Source: Strobilurus pachycystidiatus (Eukaryota > Basidiomycota > Agaricomycetes > Agaricales > Physalacriaceae). From it: a stretch of DNA of 64,000 nucleotides. The number at the start of each line of letters is the position of its first letter. Position 1 is the stretch's first letter. Under the pieces are notes generated by a model. It was not told the DNA's origin, made no database searches, and saw nothing but the letters and a program-made list of their open reading frames with translations. A program made the translations under genes and the position numbers. Where the stretch lies: NCBI GenBank assembly GCA_019915135.1, contig JAHLMK010000003.1:2666001-2730000 (forward strand). The letters are read 5' to 3'. Positions 1 through 10,705 of the stretch are shown here, one piece after another.

Positions 1-236
1 GGTCCTAAATCCTGTTCGACGTGTTTCATAGCAGGTGGTTCACGGCGCTCACCCACAGCGATCAGCCAATCCACAAAAGAGGCTTCGGAGCGCGAAGTCA
101 CCATCTCCGTCCGAGTCGAGGTCTGTCCATACTGATGAAAGGGTTTCATCAGCTCTTCTCCACCGTTACCGTCATCCGAATCAAGCTGGGTGACTTCTGA
201 GGCAAGTTCACCGAGAACGGCGTAGCGGTTGGACAT
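1..236 (-). CDS. Partial hypothetical protein, N-terminus only
   Basis: A reverse frame runs open from an ATG at 236 to the window edge (78 codons, no stop), so only the N-terminus is visible. It begins MSNRYAVLGELASEV, has an acidic Asp/Glu/Gly stretch near residues 18-30 and then a polar Ser/Thr segment. The base at -3 before the ATG is A, a favourable eukaryotic context. I recognise no domain. The run could still be a chance open frame, although its composition looks protein-like. Its promoter would lie in 237-460, where I see no clear TATA box. Confidence 0.4.
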   Translation of the reverse strand, partial: MSNRYAVLGELASEVTQLDSDDGNGGEELMKPFHQYGQTSTRTEMVTSRSEASFVDWLIAVGERREPPAMKHVEQDLG

Positions 237-459
237 GGTAGGGTGTGAATCACAGATGCTCAAGGGGAAGTCAGTCGTCAAACATTTAACATTTAACATC
301 AGTCAATCGCGTCTTGCTTTTCTTGTATCCTTTGAACAACAGTAAAAATGCCTCCCAAAGGAAGCTCAATGCCAGAAGGGTAGACCTTCTTCGACTCCAA
401 CAATTTGAACAAATGCACCAGCAGCACGAAAACCGGCGGGTGAAAAGAGTGGCTAATTC

Positions 460-513
460 AAGTCGCCGAAGGCGACTTAGCCGCTGCGCCACGCGGGCCC
501 GCGAAGCGGGCCC
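460..513 (-). repeat. Twin hairpins plus Pol III A-box-like motif (possible SINE fragment)
   Basis: Two perfect 8-bp stems, each closed by the same three-base loop (GAA on +, TTC on -), lie at 460-478 and 495-513. Between them the reverse strand carries TGGCGCAGCGG (481-491), a good match to the tRNA A box TRGCNNAGYGG. I did not find a B box (GGTTCGANTCC) downstream on that strand. This suggests a tRNA-derived short interspersed element or a degraded tRNA-like gene rather than a working tRNA. A frame at 348-460 beginning MPPKGSSMPEG could be the start of a small gene interrupted here. Confidence 0.4.
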
Positions 514-537
514 ATCAGGAGGCTGCTCAATTCTAAA

Positions 538-553
538 GTGAACCATGGTTCAC
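538..553. other. 16-bp perfect palindrome
   Basis: GTGAACCATGGTTCAC reads the same on both strands and sits just beyond the twin hairpins. It may mark an element end or be chance. No flanking target duplication could be recognised. Confidence 0.3.
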
Positions 554-1160
554 TCTAGGCACGGGAGGTTCAGTAGGGTCGGCGACACCCTGGATGACAG
601 CAAGTCCGCGACCTCCCCTCCATGTCTTCGTCCCAGTAGTCAGTGCCTGCCCTTCCAGTCGTTGCGCGGGTAAGGTGGTCTCCAATAGACAAAAAACAGT
701 TGTTTTTTGGCAGTATTTTGCGTCTACAGTTGCTATAAAAGTAAGATAAGTTGTGTGCTCCCTATGGCATATCTGGATGAAACTGAACGACTCAGTGTGA
801 AGGAAGTACAGGACAAAACAGAACTTGAGACCCCAGCACGCTCATAACAAGGGTACTCTGATTGGTGATAATTTTTCGGCCGGCGCCAGAGAGACATTCT
901 TTGAACAAGTATCAAGATGTCAATCTACTACTACTCTTACATACGGGAATGTAGGTCCTACTCGTATAGAAGATCATGAATCTGGTGTACACCAATGCAT
1001 ACTGAGAAGCCGTTGGTTTCTGAACGTCTCACCTAGGAGCCAAGTTAGTCTCGCACCATCTCCCGCCTCTGCGAGTCCGATTGATTGACCTAGGATCTAC
1101 ATTATTGACTTGGAAGACGCTCGTTGATGCTGCCATTCATTGACACACCTCATCCGAAGG
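554..1160. other. Gene-free stretch
   Basis: Frames here are short and change constantly. I see no conserved domain, repeat or RNA gene. Confidence 0.4.
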
Positions 1161-1164
1161 ATCG

Positions 1165-2663
1165 TCACGCTTTCGATACAGTGACAAATGTTTCGCCTGT
1201 ACGCAATGATGTCAAAGAAGCAGTTATACGAGGGAGGGTTTTGCATACAGATGTGTCGCGTGTCTCCGACAGGCGGTCAGGAAGCGTCCGGAAAGACTCA
1301 ACGAGAGGCGGCCCATCAACGATACTAGCCGCCAATCGCCTGTCGTCCTCCACATAGTGTGAAAAGAATTGAAGCCATGGCGGGCTGGGACTCACCATGA
1401 ACGTCGCAGAAGGGGAGGACAACCGCTCATCTCGGCGACAAGACTGGGCCATTTTGCCGAGGGTGGGATGCTTCTGACCAGTGAGCGGTCTAACGCGCGC
1501 AGGTGACATGCCAAAAGACGCGAATCTTGCTGGTGTGGAAAACTAGACGATTGGTTCGTTTGTTTCTTGTCTACGTAGAGGACAGAAGAGTGGCGTAGGT
1601 GAATTCTGATGGAATGATGATTGATATTCTGAGATGTCCACCAGAAGATCTCTCGAGGGAAGCGGGGGAGGAGGAAAAGATATTCTGTCAAATTCTGAGG
1701 GATGAGCTTGCGCATGTCTTTCATGAGAATTTCGGCATATCCAAGCTGTGACGGCCGTCAGAATGCGCAGAAGGACTAGGACTTCGTGGTTGCTCACCAG
1801 ACATTTGATTGATATAATCCTTTTCGAGAGAGAGGTGACCGGTGTTCGTTAAGAGCAGTCTTGTTCATTCGAGGACGCATCGGTGACGGTGGGGGAGGAT
1901 ATCCTCTGATTACTGTAAAGTTTCGATGCGTAACGTTCGGCCAGATAGTCGGTCCATCTATCGAGTGCCGTATCTCCTTGTACCGGGGGAGGAGGGGACG
2001 CATGAGAGGTACCTTGCTCGCTTTCCGTGTCGTCAAAAAAACCTGCACATGATGAGAAAACGTTACATGTCCAGATGATGAATTGAACGCACCTGGCAGA
2101 CAGTCTTCTTCGTCCTCCTCCGAGCTGGAAGCTTCTTCAGCTTGAGGTCAAGAAAGGCCGACGAGGAGGATTTAGCCTGGAAAGCATATCAGGGATTGTG
2201 AAGGACATGTTCAATACGCAAACTTACGCGTTTCTTGGACATTCCGGGTTCGAGCTGTAAAGATAGTCAATTAGCATCACCGTCAGCCAATTAGCATCAC
2301 CGTCAGCAATACTCGTTCTTTGAATCCTAAGCGGACCACTCCAAATTTCGTGCATCACCGGAAACAGATGTGTATTGAGGGGAGTATCGAAGACACGTCT
2401 CTACACCGGCCATTTTGAACTTACCCAGCCTCAAATTCGTGATGATGAAGTCAGGAAGCAGAAGGAAAACCGCGGGAATGACTTGCCGCAAACACAAGCA
2501 CTGGCCTGAAACCGACTCTCCGATATCTTCGGAAACCTGTTTTCGGCACGGGTCAAGGTACGCTGCAGCTGCTGAGTCAGCCCTTTTCTCCTTGCTTTCG
2601 CTCCTCGTCAATGCCTGGGCCAGTGATGGTCATTGTTCGACACGCACGCTTCATTCAGCATAG
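1165..2663 (-). pseudogene. Unresolved multi-exon coding region, possibly decayed
   Basis: Several reverse-strand segments have protein-like composition: 1165-1509 (114 codons ending in a stop, including FSHYVEDDRRLAASIVDG), 1543-1700, 1794-2045 (a basic stretch with RYKEIRHSIDGPTIWPN) and 2400-2610 (hydrophobic VIPAVFLLLPDFIITN). GT and AG dinucleotides in usable places, for example GTAAGT near 2230, suggest introns around 2050-2100 and 2180-2235. I could not join the segments into one frame, and no family is recognised. It may be a lineage-specific gene, a broken one, or two short genes. Confidence 0.3.
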
Positions 2664-2925
2664 TCATGGTCCTCCTTCGTCAATGCCACAGTAAAGGAAC
2701 GATTTTGAGCTCACACAAGCACTTAAGCTTGCGTCATGGTCTCACCTACCTGCCTCCCCGCCGTGGTACAGCGGCGGCTACCTCGTCACTGGACAGTCCA
2801 CAAGGCGCACAAGAACGGCGGATTGGGCCGCCAGTTGCAGGTAATCACGCGAATTGGGACGTCAACGGCTGCGTGTATGTGTAGATAACATACGTAAGTA
2901 ACTCATTTGGTCTGACCTTCATATA

Positions 2926-3294
2926 GTGCGCCAAAACGAACAAGCCTCGGACTCTTTGGCGTCCTCCAGAGCAAGGTCAGTTACTCTTCCTGCTCATGGA
3001 CCACTGGAATTACATGTATTCCGACTTCAACAATCTCCGTACCGCCATCGAGCGTTTCACGGCAGGGGTCTGGACAGAGGAGATGGAAGGGATGGAGAGA
3101 ACTCTCCTGGCCAGCTTCGGAGTACTTCGTGCAGACGAGGTTGAAGTCAAACTCGACGTGTGGGATGTAGGACGAGATTGGTTCGAGAACCAACAGGTTA
3201 GTAGGGAATAGTGATAAGAGCCTGATTCTCAATGTACTTCTGATGGATCGGTAGGCGTCGGGAAACAACACTGGAAAGAATAATCGTGAAAAGG
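2926..3294 (+). pseudogene. Two-exon coding fragment, unknown family
   Basis: After a plausible acceptor (…ATATAG, ending 2925) the plus frame reads about 90 codons, including MDHWNYMYSDFNNLRTAIE and LRADEVEVKLDVWDVGRDW. It continues across an intron at about 3199-3254 (GTTAGT…GGTAG) into ASGNNTGKNNREK before another GTGGGT donor near 3295. The acidic, aromatic composition looks like real protein. Neither an initiating exon nor a terminal exon could be placed, so this is probably a gene fragment. Confidence 0.35.
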
Positions 3295-3299
3295 TGGGT

Positions 3300-4370
3300 T
3301 ATCAAGCTACCAGAGGTGCACACGGCTGACCCATTTTTTGTCGGACTAAGTGTTGCATGTTATGGCTTCGTCAAGACTGCAAGATCAAACGTCAATAATG
3401 TTGCGCCATATGCCAAGCCCAATGTTGCAGCGTTCAACTGTCATGTTGCGGAAGGATGACGTATGTCAAATGATGCATTGCTCGTGTGAGCGCATGGTGA
3501 CGTTACGCCCAGGTTTCCTGATCCACCAACTGATTTGGATTAATGTGGCGTCTTTCGCCTGTGCAGAGCCTTAGGTAACCGGCTCTGGAAAATCGAAAAA
3601 TGAAGGTGGACTGCGACTGCTTTCAAAGTCCTAGGGTGCGTTGCGTAATCTCAGCTTCTCTTCCCCTACTGGTTAAAAGGTGAGCGGGAGTGGGCCGTAT
3701 GGCGAAAAGCTGCACTTGAGGTTATACTGAGGTTATTTCTCTATAGTGACCGGGAGTTTGGTTGTACCGGAGCGGCGAGGACGTGTGCGGTGAGGCTTCT
3801 CCCTTTGTTATCAGAAGCGCGAAATAACTTTGAAGAAAGGTTAAAGACCAGACTAGGGTACCCCCTTCTGCTCAGATTTGGATCGTCCAGGTTGGACAGA
3901 AACCGTCTTGGTCTGGACTCAGGCCGGCTTCGTTCGTGGTGGCTAGCAAGGTGTGTAGATTTGTCAAATGTTGCGTGTACTGTGCTGTGGCGTCAACATC
4001 AACGTAGCTGCCGCTTGCATGGGTGGGAAGTAACGGGTGCCATGAAAATGGGAGAGAGTACTCTGAGCCCTATAGACGAGTGTCTGGGTATCGGTACTTC
4101 CTCACGCCAAGTTGGATGGGCTCGTCAGGATGGTCGTGCTGAAAGGGTATTTGGGGATAAGTACAGGCGAGGCAAACATAGGCGTATGGTACAAGGTAAG
4201 TGAGGGAGGGCTAGGATGTCAATACAGGTACAGGATAAAGTATAGCAAGAATCACAGCGAGACGATAGCTTGATCAAGAAAGCAGAGCAAGGATGAGCAG
4301 CGCAAGAAGGTGAGCTTGGGATTTGCCAACGAAGTCAAATCTAAGATGGACAGAGAACGCTACGAATGGA
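3300..4370 (+). other. Mostly non-coding; one 137-codon frame of doubtful value
   Basis: The frame at 3790-4203 is open but Arg/Trp/Gly-rich, with no motif and no supporting splice sites. I treat the stretch as intergenic or degenerate. Confidence 0.3.
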
Positions 4371-4408
4371 TCGTCAAAATGTGGGTGCGCGCGAGAGGAT
4401 GAATGAGC

Positions 4409-4910
4409 TTACCAACGCAAGACGAAAGCTGCAGTGTCCACGTCGAGCGTTTCCGTCTGGTCGACGGGTTCCGCAACGTCGAAGCTCTCGTGCCGGCCAC
4501 CAGCAGAGTCGTACCGGACGACAGAGAGGAGGCGAGGCGGTGCAGCTGGGTCGTCGGCGGTCAACTCGGACGTGTACAGCTTGGCGGTACGCCACTTTGC
4601 GTCCCGAGTGTGGCCAATCATGCTGAGGAGATCAGTGAGTGTGCCGCGAAACGATGGAGCCGATGTGAGCGTACGCAAGGGAGGCTAAAAGAAAGCGTGG
4701 CAGCGGCTGGCGAGGAAGGTGGGCGTTCAGAGTGGCCGCGTACCGGTAGACCAGATGGTTGAGGAAGAGTCGGGCGTGATAGAGCAGATGCTCGACGTCG
4801 TGGCGAGGGCGCTGGTCTGCGGGAATGTAAATGTCGATAATGATGGGGCCGAATCCTTCGATTTGGTCTGAGAGCATCGTGATTGCGCGACCGAGGGGGT
4901 ACTGTGGCAT
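4409..4910 (-). pseudogene. Unknown conserved-looking protein fragment
   Basis: From an ATG at 4910 the reverse strand reads MPQYPLGRAITMLSDQIEG, then a segment with IIIDIYIPADQRPRHDVEHL and LFLNHLVYRYAATLN, as far as about 4690. A second frame (4678-4409) then continues with FRGTLTDLLSMIGHTRDAK and ends VDTAAFVLRW. The frame change can be explained by an intron near 4680-4735 only with imperfect phase, so a frameshift is equally possible. Both halves look protein-like. I do not recognise the family. Confidence 0.35.
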
Positions 4911-5010
4911 GGTGACTGGTCTGGAAAGAATGAGTCCAGAAAGTTCAGCAAAGGTCAGCTTGGGTATAGAATTGCGCACCTGACGCCGGGCGAACAAGCT
5001 AACCAACAGA

Positions 5011-7259
5011 AAACCGAATCGCCGAGGCGCGCAGGTGCGCCCGCGGGTAGCAATAGTTGGGGGCGGGACGAATCTAGGTGATGGCGGGAAGGAAAGAGTG
5101 ATGGGTCGGGTTAGGGCTTAAAGATCGGCTGACACGTTGTTGTGTGGGTCGGCTGGGCGGGCGGGAAGATGACCGGGAGACGAGGAAAAGTACATACTTC
5201 TATGACAATTGCTTTTTGTATTTCGAGTATGTGTGAGTGAGATTTATTTGTAAATTTTCACTGAGATATGGCTTGAGATTGGGTTGCATGGTGAACACGT
5301 AGTTGGAACGTTGTGCGCAGACGACGGCATTCAGAACGCGTCGATTATTTGAAAGATGAACGCGATCGGCAATGAAATGGTATGGGAATGGGAGGAGTAT
5401 CCGAAAGAAGGTCGGTCCGATGTCGCGCACTATAAGCCATATGGTGTCTGCGCCCCTGGGCCAACAGCATGACGCGTGATGTGTGCGTCCAAATGTTGCA
5501 GCACCCGTCACTGTAAGTCTGCTGTAAGTATTCCAAGTAGCGGAACTTACACTATCGCATTATTTTGACCGACACATTATGCTACAAATACCAGTAAAAA
5601 AGTTCAAGTAGCTGCCTTGCCGCGGTCAGGACGCTACAGGCGCGCACATCCTCCACTATCTGTACTTGGAAATGTTGGGCACGATCCCTTGAAAGTAAAG
5701 GAGCACCGGCAGTGCCAAGTGTTCCGTCAAGCGCGAAAGAATTGTTGTAGGTTCGGCGGTTCGGCGATCGACTTGTTCGGGGAGTGCGGAATCACGGGTA
5801 ATTTGCGGCGATCCTTTGGGTCCGTGCCGTGTATTTATTGATTGATAGCCACCCTGGATGCACATTTGATTCATCATGGCAACCTGGCCGGCTGGGGTGT
5901 ATCCGCAACTGGTCTCGAAAGGATTCTGAGCGGTGCCAGCCAATCAGAATGCAATATAGAGTCCACCAATCATAATCCGGTCTCAAAATTTGCGGATACA
6001 ACGTACTCCCGGACAATCTGGGCAGGCTGTAGCGGGTCCATCAAAGCGGGACGATCACAGTGTAGGTTATTAGAGCGCCTGTTGTCGATGGTCCAAGTTC
6101 GGAACTTCCCCGAAACTGTCACCGAAATCAATTATGGCAACCAGGTGGTAACCTTGAATTGGCCAATTACTGCGCTCTCTTCCTTCTTGCGGTTGCGAAC
6201 CTTGATTAAACGTCTCAAACATACATTTCCGTCTGTCTTCAAGTGGTTGAAGGCAGAGGGATTGCAACCAACTATCAAAGATCAGCAGTGTCCAGATCCC
6301 CGAGCCGTCCCAATTCGTCGAGCCGTCCCAATTCGTCGAGATTGTCTTGGCAACATAATTCGGGCGTGTCCGAATTCTCAGGAACAGGGAAGTTTGGCGC
6401 TTAAATAACCTCTGATACCCCACATGGATCCGGATCCTCGGTGTGCTTGACACGAGATCATATACTACAGAGTAAGAAACGTTCCCCCAGAATCAAGCAA
6501 TCACCAGCACAAACTATGAAAGGACCTCCAAAAGTACAGTTGATTCGTCTCAAACTAAAACCAATGAAGCAAAAATTAAGTCCATTTGAAAAACTACGGC
6601 CTTGGAATGTTGACACACTATTACAAATTACAACCATAGGTGTCGCACTTTCCGACTATGTCTTGGTCATCCGCGGATTGCCCGCTCGGTAGTGAGAAGT
6701 AAGTACTTAGTCAAAGCATCTAAGAAGCACACAAAGTGCTAAAGATGCTTGTTAAACTCGCGGCAACTTGTGGCGCTGATAGGTTTGGTCCATCCACTAA
6801 GAAGTACCATAGGGAACTGATTGCGCGCGCGAACCTCAAATCCTCCATATGCAGGCCATCCGATCCCGTCTCTCGGGCTGCCCTGCCTTATGTGTGATTG
6901 CGCTCGACTGCTTTCTCGGGCAACCACGTACTTTTCTTCTTACTTGCAGCTCGCTCAAAATAAAGATTCCGGGTGTTGCAACACGCCACTCACCGATGCC
7001 CGCCTTGTCACCATACGTTTCGAGAGGATGGGCCCGGCTACCAGCAGGGACATCCGTAAAGCGGCTATCCGTAACGGGACGAAGAAACTTGGTTTGAAGA
7101 TAATCCAAGGGGCGAACGATGCTGTCGATCGCGCGAAGAAGGAGTCCCTTGGTGAATGGATTGCCGCGGTCAGAAAGATGCCAATCAGCTTCACTCTCCA
7201 CGCTGCCAGGACCATTACGGAGTTATCCCTTCGGCTTACCAGGATCAAGATGAAGGCAG
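5011..7259. other. Degenerate sequence with scattered coding traces
   Basis: Longish open frames occur on both strands (plus 5842-6408, minus 6070-6453, plus 6821-7267, minus 6955-7263), but each overlaps another and none shows a domain I can name. A 13-bp direct repeat (CGAGCCGTCCCAA) occurs at 6300-6326. The region resembles old transposon remains, although no integrase or reverse transcriptase motif was secure. Confidence 0.3.
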
Positions 7260-7620
7260 CCAAGTGACTTTTCTGTCCCCCCTTCTACTGCTACTGCCGA
7301 TCAACGAATATCCTCTCCGTCTCTTTTCTCCCATTCAATCCTCTCCTCTCCCTACCCGCCCTCGCCTTTGCCTCTCCCCCTTTCAAGGCGCGCCTATTCC
7401 ATGCCGCATTCTTTTCTTTTATCCATCTTCTACTATTTCGTTCTCTTGCTCTGCTTTTTCACTCTTTTGCAGCACACAGCTTCTTTTCCTCTCACACCGT
7501 GTCTTCTTTTCTTTTCTTGTGTTTCGATCCGTGATCTTTGTGCTCTTTCGGCTCTTTCGATCCGTGCTCTTTTTTTCTCAATCGTATTTCATCACGCGTT
7601 CCACGCGTTTGCGTAAAGCG
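7260..7620 (+). promoter_or_regulatory. Long CT-rich tract
   Basis: About 360 bases in which the plus strand is strongly pyrimidine-rich (runs of CTTTTCTTTT, CTCTCC, TTTTTTTCTC). CT-rich tracts are common upstream of transcription starts in filamentous fungi. The nearest downstream plus-strand frame begins only at 8574, so a promoter role is not established. The long frames inside it are composition artefacts. Confidence 0.35.
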
Positions 7621-7722
7621 GTAACTACTACGCGATAGCACTTCCATTAAAGTTGCCGGGGTTCTCCATCTCCTTTCCCTTGGGTCCCTTCAGTGGATCA
7701 GTAATAGCCGTGCCGAGTAAGA

Positions 7723-7752
7723 ATGAATGTTCAATGAATGAATGAATGAATC
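7723..7752. repeat. (AATG)n microsatellite
   Basis: Repeated AATG units, interrupted once by a short TTC insertion. Confidence 0.7.
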
Positions 7753-8360
7753 GGGGCGTATTTGGGATCGGACCTCGATGTCAGAGGGATTTGTGCGAAA
7801 ATGAAAAATACTTGGCCTCAAAACCAGACATCATCGTCATAAATACAGTTCCGTATGGGTCCGAGCCGTGTAATAACAGCAATAACAATAATGATAATCA
7901 TTTCCGGAAATGGGACAACACGAAGAGTACATTCAATTTTTGGTACTAAAATCTGCCCATTCACGCCTGAACGAATGACTAGGTAAGTCGTGACGCCGTA
8001 AGGACTGGCTGAACTCTAAGCCCACGCATCTGTCTCTCTCTTCCCGCCCTCCACTCATTTTCGCCTTCCCCGCCCCCACATCCTCGTCTATCTCTCTGGA
8101 GTAGGCGGGCGCAGTGTTGCCAGTGGACGAGTCTTCGTCAGCTTGTCTTACGCTGTGATTCCCGACGTTCTGTCCCCCAATCTGCAGGATCACGCCCTCT
8201 GCTCGTTCTCGCGATCTCGAATCCAATTTTCCGAGTTCATTTGTCTCTCTTTCGACCGGGAGGCGCGTCTTCCAGCCGGACGATTAAACTCGACGTGGAC
8301 GGCGCACGCAAACCTCCCACAACCCAGCGCCTATACGCGCCCTCCCTCGCAGCTCCGTCC

Positions 8361-8437
8361 GCCCTCGTGAACGGCGCGCGTCCCGCCCCGGTATATCCGT
8401 GCGCCCTCGTCAACGGCGCGCATCCAGCCCCGCTCCA
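8361..8437. repeat. Imperfect 42-bp direct repeat
   Basis: GCCCTCGTGAACGGCGCGC at 8361 recurs as GCCCTCGTCAACGGCGCGC at 8403, each followed by a similar C-rich tail. It lies in the C-rich leader before the ATG at 8574. Confidence 0.6.
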
Positions 8438-8573
8438 CACCCACTTTGACGGTCCCACCTAGCCACTCCCAGCGCACCAGGATCACCCACCCTCTCTCCC
8501 ATCCTCGCTGCCCGCCCCAGCTCTCCCACTTACGAGCCTCTCTCAACCCACCACGCCCTTGTGAGCATTCGCC

Positions 8574-9107
8574 ATGTCCACATCCCCCATTCAGATCCCT
8601 GGCGCCTACCATCTATCCGTTGCTGCCCACAATAACCCAAATATCCAAATCCGGCTCATCTGTCACGGAGACATTGGTTGCCACACACTTCAACAAGCTC
8701 GCCTTCACATTAGCTCCCTCATGTCGCGCTTCCTTCAGAACCCCCAATGGATACTCCTCCTCCTCCACCCTCTCCCTGTTGACAGCGATGGGAAATATCA
8801 CGGCATCCTCGTCTTTTGGTATACACGGACCACTCATCTGTTGCATTCCCGAACGCTCATTTCTTTCTATTCGAACAGGAACTTCTCGCCTACCCTCACT
8901 GACCCCGCCTATGCCTCCCTGCTCCACCCCACGGAGCACACCATTCTTGGTGAGATACGTTGGGACCACCCCTTGAACGCGCCCGACGAATTTGTCCCGG
9001 AAGACACACCCGTTCCAGGCGACGAAACATTCGCCATTCCCCCTCGCCTCGCATCCTGGTCGATCTTCTATCTGCATTGTTGTACCCGCTTTCTAACTTT
9101 CTGTTAG
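8574..9107 (+). CDS. Hypothetical 177-aa protein
   Basis: A single uninterrupted frame of 178 codons with start context GCCATGT. It begins MSTSPIQIPGAYHLSVAA, continues with a hydrophobic block (WILLLLHPLPVDSDG) and an acidic block near the end (NAPDEFVPEDTPVPGDE). No signal peptide, membrane segment of normal length or catalytic motif is evident. The leader upstream is C-rich and the downstream 250 bases are again CT-rich. The antisense frame 8613-9077 is also open, so coding direction is not certain, but the plus frame has the better composition. Family unknown. Confidence 0.45.
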   Translation: MSTSPIQIPGAYHLSVAAHNNPNIQIRLICHGDIGCHTLQQARLHISSLMSRFLQNPQWILLLLHPLPVDSDGKYHGILVFWYTRTTHLLHSRTLISFYSNRNFSPTLTDPAYASLLHPTEHTILGEIRWDHPLNAPDEFVPEDTPVPGDETFAIPPRLASWSIFYLHCCTRFLTFC

Positions 9108-9476
9108 GAACATCTCCCCCGACGTTATTTGACGTACCTTCCTCCGCACTTTCACGCTGTAGACCCTCTTGCTAACATCTTCTTCCTTTTCTTCGTACTA
9201 ACCTTGCTGTCCTCCGTGTTGTCGTCATTATCTGTGTTGTCATTACTATACCCACCTCTTGCCACTTCTAGATCTCCCGATTGTAAATACCCCACCCACT
9301 CTTGCACTCCTGTATCACTTGACTCCTCGTAGTTCCTGTATCATAGCACCACCCCCCCCCTCCCTTCTTGTTGGTATCATCATCATTGCTGGCTATACTT
9401 TTGGGTAGCGCAATCGTGGCAGGGTCATGAGTTGTCTGGAGGTACCGTCTTCTCAAGTTTGTGCTCAACTTCCTCC

Positions 9477-10700
9477 TCAGCCTGTTGTCCACCCCTCGAT
9501 CCATGAGATCTTTTGAGCGTCGGCCACTTTGCCCACCGCACCGAATTCATGGTACGGTGATGATGCCATGACTGGCGTCTCGTCCTGTATCGCGAGAAGC
9601 AGGAGCGCATCTCTGGCGGTATCGTTTTCGACAGGCAAGTCCTGTGTAGGCCGCTCGACTGCTATCGGTGAGTTCGGTGTGACCCGTGCATTGCGGTCAG
9701 AGCGATAACTCGGAGACTTAGGTGTCTGAGGTGAAACCGACGACTTGAGAGAATGGATCACCAAAGCCTGGCGTGAGGCCGGTGGATAGAGAATGACTCT
9801 CAGATACCGATGGTATGGTCGGTAACGTCTGATCATTCGTTGACAGAGGATAATATTGTGCCGAAACCTCTTCTTCGTGTGAAATGATCGGTAATTCAAA
9901 CGAGTCGTTGTCTGCTCCGATGCCACATGTTGAACACTGGGGATGGAGGTAGATGAGAGCTCATTCCGGCTTGCCCTTCGCGGAGACGTAGAGGCAGGGA
10001 GGTGCGTGCGGAGTCTCAGCTTCCGGTGCTTGCGCAAGGTCATCAAGCAAAGTTCCAGAGAGTGCAGGAATGCTACGAGCCGCCATCCCCGCTCTCTCTC
10101 AAACACTCTTTCTCCTTCAAGGCTTCCACCTTGACTGCGGTCTTCTTCGAAGAAGTTGGAGCTGTGGTAGCCAGAGCAGGCGCCGGGGAATGAGTGGTGC
10201 CCTGAACGGCAGTCGAAGCTTGCCTAGTGCTTGACGATATGAAATGATGGGGACGTGGGCGACGTCAAGTTGAACTGGAATACTGACGGGAGGATAGGTG
10301 CTGGAACAGTCGACGAGGGGCTCTGAGGTGAGGCTATTGTCAAAGGCGGGGTTGATACTTGAGCGGGCACGGACGATGTAGACATTGAAGATGAAGGGGA
10401 CCTGGGCCCAGCAGCTCTTCGTCTGGGACTCTAGCAGTGATAGCAGGTGGGGTACGGATTCAGCTTCGTACGAAGGCCGTGCCTCATACGCCGACACCGA
10501 CGCTGCTCGCAGAGGAGAGCGGAAGGCTCGCACATAAGATTCCTGCGGTGTCGGTGGTGTTGATGAAGAACGGTTGCTAAAAATAAACAGAATCTGAGCA
10601 AGTGGAGACTCGTACGAGGGGAGGAGGCCTTACACATAAGTATTCCAAGGATTACGATTAGAAGTTGAGGCGGGTGTAGGCAGAGGCGGGTTGGGTGGAA
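9477..10700 (-). pseudogene. Reverse-strand coding traces, possibly the far C-terminus of the SCC2-like gene or a separate gene
   Basis: The frame 10106-9477 ends with a protein-like acidic segment (VERPTQDLPVENDTARDALL, then QKISWIEGWTTG and a stop). The segment 10533-10117 is open in another frame, and a donor-like GTGAGT sits near 10,440. These pieces lie directly downstream, in transcription order, of the recognised SCC2 core. They could be its divergent C-terminal tail or a short unrelated gene. No domain is recognised. Confidence 0.3.
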
Positions 10701-10705
10701 GCACA

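Noticed and set aside
460..513. Functional tRNA gene
   Set aside because: A-box-like motif is present but no B box, acceptor stem or anticodon arm could be folded.
5842..6453. Overlapping long frames on both strands as genes
   Set aside because: Both directions are open over the same bases, neither has a recognisable domain or splice support, and start contexts are poor.
7156..7638. 160-codon plus frame, Ser/Phe/Leu-rich, as a membrane protein
   Set aside because: The frame is a by-product of the CT-rich tract; all three frames give Ser/Phe/Leu/Pro-rich peptides.
8331..9077. Reverse ORFs 8331-8612 and 8613-9077 as genes
   Set aside because: Gly/Arg-rich or shadow composition opposite the C-rich plus strand; the plus frame is more protein-like.
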